Source of the DNA: Anaerolineae bacterium | GTDB lineage: Bacteria > Chloroflexota > Anaerolineae > Aggregatilineales > Phototrophicaceae | Direction of reading: 5' to 3' | DNA length: 6,524 nt | Assembly (NCBI GenBank): GCA_025454675.1 | Contig: JALONZ010000112.1 | Coordinates: 1-6,524, forward strand | Shown: piece after piece, positions 1-5,455 of the stretch | How positions within the stretch are numbered: position 1 is the first letter of the stretch | Layout of the letters: every line of letters starts with the position of its first letter | Position numbers and translations under genes: made by a program | Notes under the pieces: generated by a model | What the model was told of the DNA's origin: nothing | Seen by the model: only the letters and a program-made list of their open reading frames with translations | Databases searched by the model: none

Positions 1-474
1 TCGATTGCGACATATGCCCTCATGACGGGCAACGCCGACGCAGTGAGTATTGCTGAAGGCGGTCCACCCACCATTGCTGTTCGGGATGAACACAAGGGCA
101 AAGTTCAGGGCTTATTGATTTATCATAACAAGAGTGAAAAAATCTTAGAGACACTCGGCGATTTTCCGATTGCATTTAGCCTTTTGCAACCCACCCTCGA
201 AGATTTTACCTTGCAGATGGTGGCAAATCAGCTACTTGACCGCCGTATTGAAAAAATTGGCAAAAAAGACTGGTTGTTGTTTTTACCCGGTCAATATACC
301 ACTGTGGCAATTTTGTTTGTGAATGAGCCATCACCCATGCAAATCCGCGACTTAGAACGCCTGCGTCACGATTTTGAGCAAGCCAATCGCGCTCAACTGG
401 CAAAAACGCACATTGATACCAACACACTCGCTTACCCATTTTTGATATTTGTGAAGAAGAAATTTGGAAAATAG
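1..474 (+). CDS. Partial roadblock-like protein, first of a tandem pair (5' end outside window)
   Basis: The reading frame is open from base 1 (SIATYAL before the first ATG at 22). That ATG aligns with an internal Met-Thr-Gly-Asn (residues 76-79) of the downstream paralogue, so the true start lies left of the window. The visible 157 codons match the C-terminal two thirds of the next gene at about 44% identity over 150 aligned residues. Shared blocks are TIAVR, ILETLG, EKIG/KKIG followed by a Trp-Leu-Leu strand, YTT, QIR-L, F-ANR and AYPFL-FV. The order is strand (GLLIYHNKSEKILETLG), helix, strands, then a charged helix near the C-terminus. This resembles a roadblock/LC7 or longin-like fold, a family that often works with small GTPases; that is inference from pattern, not a named match. 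There is no signal peptide or membrane segment in the visible part, so it is probably cytoplasmic. It is likely co-transcribed with the next gene, 3 nt downstream. Confidence 0.8.
   Translation, partial: SIATYALMTGNADAVSIAEGGPPTIAVRDEHKGKVQGLLIYHNKSEKILETLGDFPIAFSLLQPTLEDFTLQMVANQLLDRRIEKIGKKDWLLFLPGQYTTVAILFVNEPSPMQIRDLERLRHDFEQANRAQLAKTHIDTNTLAYPFLIFVKKKFGK
466..470 (+). promoter_or_regulatory. Ribosome binding site for the second paralogue
   Basis: GGAAA lies 7 nt before the ATG at 478 and inside the last codons of the first paralogue. Translation of the second gene may therefore be coupled to termination of the first, whose stop codon ends at 474. Confidence 0.45.
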
Positions 475-477
475 CCT

Positions 478-1149
478 ATGTCCGATGACGCAAAAAAACC
501 AATCCGTAAACTTGGTGAAAAACCAACTACCCCACCTGATGCGGCAAAAAAACCGAATCCCGCAGAGGCATTTAAGGCAACTGTTGAGGCGAAAATTCAA
601 GGTATCCTCTCTGAATTTGCAGAGGGGAAAATTAGCCGTGAACAATTTCAGGTGATTTATGCCCGTTATAGCGAACAATTGGCAATTGCCAATGCCGCCC
701 TCATGACGGGGAATGAACTCTCGCAAAATAAAGACAACACCAGCACGATTGCGGTACGGAGCGCACATCAAGGTAAAGCAACAGGGCTAATGATTTATTA
801 TAATCGTAGTGGCACAATTTTAGAGACACTTGGTGAGCTAACGGTGCCAATTAGCGTCATTGGACCGCTTTTGAATGATTTTTCGTTTTTGATGACGGGT
901 AATAAGCGAGCCGAGCGACTGGTTAAAAAAATTGGCGAAAAAGAGTGGTTATTGCTGGCAATGGGGCGCTATACGACCATCGTCACCCAATTCAAACATG
1001 AACCCGCGCAGATTCAAATCCGTGAATTAGAGACCTTGCACACCCATTTTGAAGAAGCAAATCGGACATTGTTTGAAACTGAAAAAGCGAATTCCAATAA
1101 TATGGCGTACCCATTTTTAGAATTTGTGGAAAAACGGCTGAAGGGGTAA
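478..1149 (+). CDS. Roadblock/longin-like protein, second of a tandem pair
   Basis: This is a complete 223-residue protein that I cannot assign to a named family with certainty. Residues 1-28 are Lys/Pro-rich and probably disordered. Residues 29-75 form a predicted amphipathic helical region containing EFAEGKISREQF followed by a Tyr-rich stretch. Residues 90-200 look like an alternating alpha/beta domain: strand GLMIYYNRSGTILETLG (103-119), helix about 124-138, strand EWLLLAMGRYTTIVTQF (156-172), then helix about 178-200. The order and the small-residue turn after the first strand recall roadblock/LC7 (MglB-like) domains, which bind or regulate small Ras-like GTPases; no GTPase gene is visible here. 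The C-terminus AYPFLEFVEKR is shared with the upstream paralogue. There is no signal peptide or transmembrane segment, so it is likely cytoplasmic. The upstream copy ends 3 nt before the start, indicating one transcript that ends at the hairpin just after the stop codon. Confidence 0.88.
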   Translation: MSDDAKKPIRKLGEKPTTPPDAAKKPNPAEAFKATVEAKIQGILSEFAEGKISREQFQVIYARYSEQLAIANAALMTGNELSQNKDNTSTIAVRSAHQGKATGLMIYYNRSGTILETLGELTVPISVIGPLLNDFSFLMTGNKRAERLVKKIGEKEWLLLAMGRYTTIVTQFKHEPAQIQIRELETLHTHFEEANRTLFETEKANSNNMAYPFLEFVEKRLKG

Positions 1150-1184
1150 AAAGAAATGGGCTTGTTGGTTCCAAGCCCATTTTT
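1148..1184. terminator. Bidirectional intrinsic terminator
   Basis: AAATGGGCTTG (1154-1164) pairs perfectly with CAAGCCCATTT (1172-1182) around a 7-nt loop. The + strand continues as a T run (1180-1184). The - strand transcript reads through the same stem into CTTTTT (complement of 1148-1153). It can therefore end both the paralogue operon and the convergent WYL regulator, whose stop codon (complement of 1183-1185) overlaps the T run. Confidence 0.85.
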
Positions 1185-2136
1185 ATTCGGATGCGGATGA
1201 TTCTCCGACCATGTTCAATAATGTGCGTGCCAATTGTGTAAATTCATCTCGCAATTCTGGTGGTTGTATAATCGTGATTTCACATCCCAAACTGACCAAA
1301 AATCGTGCCGCCCATTCCAAATTTTCTGCTTGCATGGTGAATAAGATGCCATCATCCACCGTTTCAAAAATGCCGATTGTTTTTGGGATATGCGCTAAGT
1401 TTTGGATGGTTGTATTCAATAGCACTTTCACCAACCACATATAAGGCAAAGTCGCCATTTTGGTGATGAGGTAGTCGAGTGCATCAAATTTGATGGGTGG
1501 GGTAAAATGATTATCAAGCAATTTGACGCGCTCAACACGGTCTAAACGGAAAATACGCAAATCCTCGCGCAGATGACAGTACCCAACCCCATACCATAAT
1601 CCAGCATGATAAACGACTCCATAGCAATCGAATTCTCTTGTGGTTTTATGCTTACTCGTGTCTTGATATTCAAACCACACGCGCTGATGATAATATGTGG
1701 CAAGGCTCATGGTTAAAATAATATTATTGTTATTTGCCGATGTCTGTGAAACAGGCATATTAAATGTGAGTGCTGTTTGTAATGCGCGTGTTTGTTCGCG
1801 CAGATTATCGGGCAAAACACGCTCAATTTTTGCGATTGCATTATCAACCATAGATATTTTCAGTTGTTGCATCGCCAGCAACCCTAACATCACCGCCGAA
1901 ATTTCATCATTTGTAAACATCAACGGGGGCAATCTGAACCCTGCGCGTAAATAATAATTCCCAAACCGCCCCACCTCACTTTCAATCGGAATCCCCATAT
2001 CCCGTAGCATGGTGATATATCGGCGGATACTGCGAACATCTACCTCTAATTTTTGGGCTAATTCGGGTCCGCTTACAAAAGATTTTGATTGCAAAATTTC
2101 GAGGATGGTTAATAGTCGTGTTGTTGGATGATACAT
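1183..2136 (-). CDS. YafY-type HTH-WYL transcriptional regulator
   Basis: This 317-residue DNA-binding regulator has the usual length for the YafY/WYL family. Residues 5-60 are a DeoR/HTH_11-type winged helix, with recognition helix about VRSIRRYITMLRDMGIPI (34-51) and a wing at GRFGNYYL (56-63). A helical linker follows, with the FTNDEISAVMLGL segment (74-86) typical of this family. The WYL domain spans about 137-208: RVWFEY (152-157), the signature as WYGVGYC (181-187) and FRLDRV (196-201). The last 80 or so residues form the WCX-type C-terminal extension. WYL domains are thought to sense a ligand, often nucleotide-related, and several act as repressors or activators of adjacent genes. The start is fixed by the family N-terminus; only a weak purine-rich AAAGAA precedes it. 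The gene is divergent from the DUF gene at 2242, with a candidate operator between them, and convergent with the paralogue pair. Target and ligand are unknown. Confidence 0.93.
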   Translation of the reverse strand: MYHPTTRLLTILEILQSKSFVSGPELAQKLEVDVRSIRRYITMLRDMGIPIESEVGRFGNYYLRAGFRLPPLMFTNDEISAVMLGLLAMQQLKISMVDNAIAKIERVLPDNLREQTRALQTALTFNMPVSQTSANNNNIILTMSLATYYHQRVWFEYQDTSKHKTTREFDCYGVVYHAGLWYGVGYCHLREDLRIFRLDRVERVKLLDNHFTPPIKFDALDYLITKMATLPYMWLVKVLLNTTIQNLAHIPKTIGIFETVDDGILFTMQAENLEWAARFLVSLGCEITIIQPPELRDEFTQLARTLLNMVGESSASE

Positions 2137-2158
2137 CGTATCTATTCTTTAACAAAAA

Positions 2159-2185
2159 TTGACTTGAATGAGGACTGATTATATC
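2159..2185 (+). promoter_or_regulatory. Weak candidate promoter for the DUF gene
   Basis: TTGACT (2159-2164) is five of six to the -35 consensus, followed after a short 15-nt spacer by TATATC (2180-2185). The spacing is poor, so this is tentative. If real, it overlaps the palindrome and the opposing promoter, so one bound regulator could control both directions. Confidence 0.22.
2178..2183 (-). promoter_or_regulatory. Candidate -10 box for the WYL regulator
   Basis: The - strand reads TATAAT here, a perfect consensus -10 about 42 nt upstream of the start codon at 2136. The best -35 at 17 nt spacing is TTTATT, a weak match, which would suit a promoter that needs help or is regulated. Confidence 0.4.
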
Positions 2186-2229
2186 CGCATTCAATTTGAT
2201 AATAAATAGAGATGAAGCGATTAACAAAA

Positions 2230-2234
2230 AAGGA
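2230..2234 (+). promoter_or_regulatory. Shine-Dalgarno site deciding the start at 2242
   Basis: AAGGA sits 7 nt before the ATG at 2242. The in-frame ATG at 2212 is preceded only by AATAGAG, a poorer site. This supports the shorter 159-residue protein. Confidence 0.65.
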
Positions 2235-2241
2235 TGACGAA

Positions 2242-2721
2242 ATGATTTCTCAATCAGATGACAAAAATATATCCCCCGATTTCAACTTTTTGCTTGGGCG
2301 GTGGCGTGTTGAGAATAAAATGCTCCCCAAACGCCTAGAAGGGAGTGACGATTGGAAAACCTTTGAGGCAACACAAGAATGCACCTCTGTTTTAGGTGGT
2401 GTGGGTGTGATTGATGAGATGATTCATACCGAAGGTACATCAATTGGTATGTCACTTCGCTTTTTTAACCGCGAAACACAACAGTGGTTTATTTATTGGG
2501 TAAGTTATCGAGATGGGGTGATGCAACCGCCTGTTACAGGCAATTTTAAGGACGGGGAAGGCATTTTTGAGGGGGCAGATATATGGAATGGCACGCCGAT
2601 TATTGTACGTTTTCGCTGGACAAATACCGACACCCCAACACCGCGCTGGGAGCAATTTTTCTCATCGGATAATGGTCAAACATGGGAAAAGAATTGGGAG
2701 ATGAATTTTACGCGAATCTGA
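2242..2721 (+). CDS. Small lipocalin-like / DUF1579-type protein
   Basis: This is a 159-residue soluble protein; starting at the upstream ATG 2212 would give 169. It opens with DFNFLLGRWRVEN (13-25), the typical phenylalanine, leucine-gly and tryptophan start of DUF1579-like proteins. Further family-like blocks are ECTSVLGGVGVIDE (46-59), LRFFNRETQQWFIYW (72-86), a Pro-Pro-Val-x-Gly turn (96-100), FRW (124-126), and RWEQFFSSDNGQTWEKNW (135-152). The repeated short strands with Trp ends suggest an antiparallel beta barrel, probably binding a small hydrophobic ligand, but no biochemical role is established. There is no signal peptide, so it is likely cytoplasmic. It is transcribed divergently from the WYL regulator, suggesting that it is the regulated target. 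It ends at a strong hairpin shared with the convergent transporter. Family assignment is from recalled patterns; the exact Pfam name is less certain than the fold type. Confidence 0.85.
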   Translation: MISQSDDKNISPDFNFLLGRWRVENKMLPKRLEGSDDWKTFEATQECTSVLGGVGVIDEMIHTEGTSIGMSLRFFNRETQQWFIYWVSYRDGVMQPPVTGNFKDGEGIFEGADIWNGTPIIVRFRWTNTDTPTPRWEQFFSSDNGQTWEKNWEMNFTRI

Positions 2722-2729
2722 TTCAATCG

Positions 2730-2763
2730 TAGGGCATGATTTTAATTCAGAAATCATGCCCTA
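2730..2763. terminator. Perfect 13-bp hairpin between convergent genes
   Basis: TAGGGCATGATTT (2730-2742) pairs without mismatch to AAATCATGCCCTA (2751-2763) around an 8-nt loop. It lies between the stop of the DUF gene (2721) and the stop of the MFS gene (2772). No clean T run follows in either direction; the + strand has only TCAAAATTTT. It may work as a bidirectional terminator or as a 3'-end stabiliser of both transcripts. Confidence 0.65.
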
Positions 2764-2771
2764 TCAAAATT

Positions 2772-4082
2772 TTATGATGTTTGTGGATAGTGTGCGCGGG
2801 GTTTATTGATGAATAACCCAAATAGCATGGGCAAAAAGCCTAAAACCACACCTGCCAACAAGATAAAATCATAGCCATCCAACATATCATATACCCAACC
2901 AAAAATCCATGGACCCGTAGATGTGCCAAAAATGAGAAATGTGGCAGTAAATCCGCGAATCGCGCCTAAATGTTCGCGCCCGAACATTTCTGCCCAGATG
3001 TTGTTATCTAAAATACCCCCTAGCGCGAATACCACCCCAAAAATAATCGCGTAGGCATAGACCATCCACATCTCGCGCATGGTCATGGCAAGGGCAAGGG
3101 TGAGTATCATCATCATAATTTGGAACGACATCAACCAACTGAGGCGGAATTTGCGAAGTGTGCCACCAATGATGAGCGTCACAATGGCATTCACGATGGC
3201 GAGTAGCCCATAGGCTGATGCAACAGTGGTAGGAGAATGTCCTTGTGCGCCAAAAATAGAAACTTGATGCAATACCAATCCCGAACCCCATGCCGATGAG
3301 AAAAACCGTCCAAAGACGAATATCCAAAACATAGGCAACCGACGCGCCTCTTGCAATGTCCAATTATCTTCTGCCGTGACGGGGAATAATTCGGCGGTGG
3401 TCATCATCGCGTGTGGGCTAGAAACAGGGGTTGCATCGGGCAATAAGCCGAATTGTTCGGGACGGTCACGCATTAACCCCCACCAAACAGGCAAAAATGC
3501 AATCGCAATCATGCCCGCCAATATGACCCATGTCCAACGCCAGCCAAATGTGTTAATCAAATTTTGCAGGATGTGCAAATATTCAGTTTGGAACAAAGCA
3601 AATACCACCAATGCCAAGCCAATCACCCAACCGCGTTTAATTCGCCACCATTTGCCAAGTGCGGTTGTGCTGACCAAAACCATTGAACCGTGACCCAGTG
3701 TTCGCATGATGATAAAACTGAGGAGCAAAGTGAACGGACCCGTGACCAATGCCGATGTAACCAAGCCAATGACGAATAATACACCTACCGCAAACCCAAC
3801 AAGACGGCTACCACGACGGTCAATTTGTCTGCCAATCCATGTTAAACTGAGGGCGGCAATAAATGTTCCCAACCCGAACAGACCCGAAACAGTTTGGCGG
3901 TCAATGGCAAAATCGGTTATATAATGGTCAATGAACAGGGAATAACTGAAGGCTTGTGCAGGGGCAGATGCAACGATGCCCACTGTGGCGGCAATCCAGA
4001 TAACCCAACCATAAAAAAACGGAGCGCGGTCTATAAGGCTTCGTGACGGGAGTGTGCTGATAGCACGAACCTGCGTGGTCAT
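2772..4082 (-). CDS. Major facilitator superfamily transporter
   Basis: This 436-residue integral inner-membrane protein has about twelve hydrophobic segments, in two halves split by a polar loop (about 203-250). The first transmembrane segment begins after APFFYGWVIW (20-29). The MFS motif A is clear between TM2 and TM3 as GRQIDRRGSR (84-93), with the expected Gly, Asp and Arg residues. GHGSM (130-134) in the fourth segment and the GWRWTWVI stretch (180-187) before TM6 recall the oxalate:formate antiporter/monocarboxylate branch, so a small organic anion is the most reasonable substrate class; the actual substrate cannot be read from sequence. The second half has the weaker repeat of motif A near GGTLRKFRLSW (306-316). 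The start is limited by an in-frame TAG upstream; the ATG is preceded by CCACCT rather than a Shine-Dalgarno site. The gene is divergent from the aminotransferase, which may act on a related compound. Confidence 0.93.
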   Translation of the reverse strand: MTTQVRAISTLPSRSLIDRAPFFYGWVIWIAATVGIVASAPAQAFSYSLFIDHYITDFAIDRQTVSGLFGLGTFIAALSLTWIGRQIDRRGSRLVGFAVGVLFVIGLVTSALVTGPFTLLLSFIIMRTLGHGSMVLVSTTALGKWWRIKRGWVIGLALVVFALFQTEYLHILQNLINTFGWRWTWVILAGMIAIAFLPVWWGLMRDRPEQFGLLPDATPVSSPHAMMTTAELFPVTAEDNWTLQEARRLPMFWIFVFGRFFSSAWGSGLVLHQVSIFGAQGHSPTTVASAYGLLAIVNAIVTLIIGGTLRKFRLSWLMSFQIMMMILTLALAMTMREMWMVYAYAIIFGVVFALGGILDNNIWAEMFGREHLGAIRGFTATFLIFGTSTGPWIFGWVYDMLDGYDFILLAGVVLGFLPMLFGLFINKPRAHYPQTS

Positions 4083-4155
4083 AGGTGGTATTGTCGTTTT
4101 CGTTAGAACTGAAGGCTAAAGTCCAGTTAAATCCAATAAACAAGTGATAATTTCG

Positions 4156-4161
4156 ATTATA
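4156..4161 (-). promoter_or_regulatory. Candidate -10 box for the MFS gene
   Basis: The - strand reads TATAAT about 74 nt upstream of the start codon, implying a leader of roughly 65 nt. No good -35 is seen at 16-18 nt spacing, so the call rests on the perfect -10 and its position in a divergent gap. Confidence 0.35.
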
Positions 4162-4169
4162 CAAGAGGT

Positions 4170-4175
4170 TAAAAT
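4170..4175 (+). promoter_or_regulatory. Weak candidate -10 box for the aminotransferase gene
   Basis: TAAAAT matches the -10 consensus at five of six positions and lies 56 nt before the ATG at 4232. There is no convincing -35. It sits within 20 bp of the opposing TATAAT, so the two promoters would compete for polymerase if both are real. Confidence 0.22.
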
Positions 4176-4214
4176 AGCAATGGCATTATTAGGACTTAAC
4201 GCGCATAAACGGGT

Positions 4215-4222
4215 AAGGTGGG
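4215..4222 (+). promoter_or_regulatory. Ribosome binding site for the aminotransferase
   Basis: AAGGTGGG lies 9 nt before the ATG at 4232 and is a good Shine-Dalgarno match. It supports that start. Confidence 0.6.
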
Positions 4223-4231
4223 TTATTTGAA

Positions 4232-5347
4232 ATGAAAATTCCAGCATTTGAATTAGAACGTTTTTTTGCCCCATATGAATTTAGCACCAAATATTTACTC
4301 GGTAGTTCCGATTGTCAATCTATGAGCATCAATGACCTGCTCGCACTCGAAAATGGCGCGTCAAACGCTTTTGGTGAGGTGTGGCTTGGCTATACCGAAT
4401 ATGAAGGCAATCCTCAACTCCGCGCTGAAATTGCGACTTTATACACACAAATTGACCCTGCCCAAATTTTGGTTTTTTCTGGGGCAGAAGAGGCGATTTT
4501 TGCATATATGAACACAACCGTTGGCGCAGGCGACCATATCATTGTTCATGCGCCCAGTTATCAATCGCTGTATGAAATTGCCCGCGCCAATGGCTGTGAA
4601 GTTTCATTTTGGATGGCAGATGAGGCGCAAGGCTGGGATTTGGATTTGAACTGGCTGGCAGATACCATTCGCCCCAATACCCGCGCTGTGATACTCAACA
4701 CACCTCATAACCCGACAGGGTATTTGATGTCGCGGGAAAAATTTGAGGCGCTCATCACCCTGTTGCGCCCACACGGAATTGAATTATTTTGTGATGAGGT
4801 GTATCGCGGATTAGAACACAACCCACAAGACCGCCTGCCTGCCGCCTGTGATAACTATGAGTTTGCCACATCATTAGGTGTAATGAGCAAGACGTATGGG
4901 TTGGCGGGGTTACGGATTGGCTGGGTTGCCACACGCAATCGCGCTCGATATGAACGCATGGCGCAATTCAAAGATTACACCACCATTTGCAACAGCGCCC
5001 CCAGCGAATTTTTGAGCCTGATTGCTTTGCGCCAACGCGAAACGATTGTGAGGCGCAATTTGGATATTATCCAGCAGAATTTGACCTTGCTAGATGATTT
5101 TTTTGTCCGTTATGAATCACGGATTGACTGGAAACGTCCGCGTGCAGGGTCAATCGGATTTCCGCGCCTCAAATGGGATGTGAATAGTGAGGCATTTTGT
5201 GTTGACCTGATTGAAAAATGCGGGGTGATGCTATTGCCGAGTACATGCTTTTTTGCGGGGGATAAGCATGTACGATTGGGGTTTGGGCGGGCGAATATGG
5301 CGCAAGCATTAGCCGAGTTTGAAATTCATTTGCATCAATTTTTGTAG
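4232..5347 (+). CDS. Class I/II fold-type I PLP-dependent aminotransferase
   Basis: This complete 371-residue cytoplasmic enzyme has the usual length for a compact class I/II aminotransferase. Key residues of the fold are all present: Ser-Gly-Ala-Glu-Glu (83-87) for the PLP phosphate, Tyr110 stacking on the ring, the NTPHNPTG loop with Asn160, FCDEVY with Asp188 for the pyridine nitrogen and Tyr191, the Schiff-base lysine Lys220 in SKTYGLAGLRIGW, and the substrate-carboxylate Arg348 in VRLGFG. The early YTEYEGNPQLRAEIA block (54-68) is standard for the group. It should therefore transfer an amino group from an amino acid to a 2-oxo acid, or run a related PLP reaction. The shortened N-terminus and the general pattern remind me of the group containing VioD (capreomycidine synthase), which does a beta-replacement/cyclisation instead of transamination, but the specific substrate is not decidable here. 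The divergent MFS transporter is the only neighbour that might share its metabolite. Confidence 0.95.
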   Translation: MKIPAFELERFFAPYEFSTKYLLGSSDCQSMSINDLLALENGASNAFGEVWLGYTEYEGNPQLRAEIATLYTQIDPAQILVFSGAEEAIFAYMNTTVGAGDHIIVHAPSYQSLYEIARANGCEVSFWMADEAQGWDLDLNWLADTIRPNTRAVILNTPHNPTGYLMSREKFEALITLLRPHGIELFCDEVYRGLEHNPQDRLPAACDNYEFATSLGVMSKTYGLAGLRIGWVATRNRARYERMAQFKDYTTICNSAPSEFLSLIALRQRETIVRRNLDIIQQNLTLLDDFFVRYESRIDWKRPRAGSIGFPRLKWDVNSEAFCVDLIEKCGVMLLPSTCFFAGDKHVRLGFGRANMAQALAEFEIHLHQFL

Positions 5348-5361
5348 ATGGTGGTGGAATT

Positions 5362-5370
5362 TGATAAAAT
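5362..5370 (+). promoter_or_regulatory. Candidate extended -10 promoter for coaE
   Basis: TGATAAAAT contains an extended -10 (TG-N-TAAAAT). At exactly 17 nt upstream of the -10 hexamer is TTGTAG (5342-5347), a half match to -35 that overlaps the end of the aminotransferase gene. Transcription would begin near 5377, giving a leader of about 80 nt before the coaE start. This suggests coaE can be transcribed on its own despite lying downstream of the aminotransferase on the same strand. Confidence 0.4.
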
Positions 5371-5408
5371 GGGCTAGACTAATAAACAGAGAGAAGAAAG
5401 TTGTTTTT

Positions 5409-5453
5409 ATGGAAACAGTTCATTTCGATTTAATAAGATGCGGGGAGGTATAG
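5409..5453 (+). CDS. Possible 14-codon leader ORF before coaE
   Basis: An ATG at 5409 opens a frame encoding METVHFDLIRCGEV and stops with TAG at 5451-5453, 2 nt before the coaE GTG. A purine-rich stretch (GAGAAGAAAG, ending at 5400) lies 8 nt ahead of the ATG as a possible ribosome site. The coaE Shine-Dalgarno is inside its last codons, so translation of the leader would tend to couple to coaE. It could equally be chance, as the peptide matches no family I know. Confidence 0.2.
   Translation: METVHFDLIRCGEV
5442..5448 (+). promoter_or_regulatory. Strong Shine-Dalgarno site fixing the GTG start of coaE
   Basis: GGGGAGG lies 7 nt before the GTG at 5456. An in-frame ATG at 5438 exists but has no ribosome site before it and would place this motif inside the coding region. 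The GTG is therefore preferred. Confidence 0.75.
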
Positions 5454-5455
5454 CC

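Larger units (their letters stand above)
2158..2200. promoter_or_regulatory. Candidate operator palindrome between divergent WYL regulator and DUF gene
   Basis: ATTGACTTGAATG (2158-2170) and CATTCAATTTGAT (2188-2200) are inverted copies matching at 10 of 13 positions, with a perfect 7-bp core (TTGAATG/CATTCAA) and a 17-nt spacer. The symmetry centre (2179) falls on the - strand TATAAT at 2183-2178. The arms are about 30 bp apart centre to centre, close to three helical turns, as expected for a dimeric or tetrameric regulator. Autoregulation by the WYL protein is inference. Confidence 0.45.

Noticed and set aside
352..771. Antisense open frame spanning the junction of the two paralogues
   Set aside because: Both + strand frames beneath it are conserved between copies; the antisense protein has no recognisable pattern.
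890..904. Third Met-Thr-Gly-Asn in the second paralogue (residues 139-142) as a sign of internal duplication
   Set aside because: The flanking residues do not align with the first occurrence, and the upstream paralogue lacks it at the matching place; it looks like coincidence.
2212..2241. Longer start for the DUF gene at the ATG at 2212
   Set aside because: It has no good ribosome site, while the ATG at 2242 has AAGGA at 7 nt, and the conserved family region begins only about 13 residues after the later start.
3004..3363. His/Cys-rich open frame antisense to the + strand inside the MFS gene
   Set aside because: It is a shifted-frame shadow of the transporter, which has a full set of membrane segments and motif A in its own frame.
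4119..4197. AAGTCC (4119-4124) and GGACTT (4192-4197) as a possible operator in the MFS/aminotransferase gap
   Set aside because: The arms are only 6 bp and 67 nt apart, expected by chance at this length.
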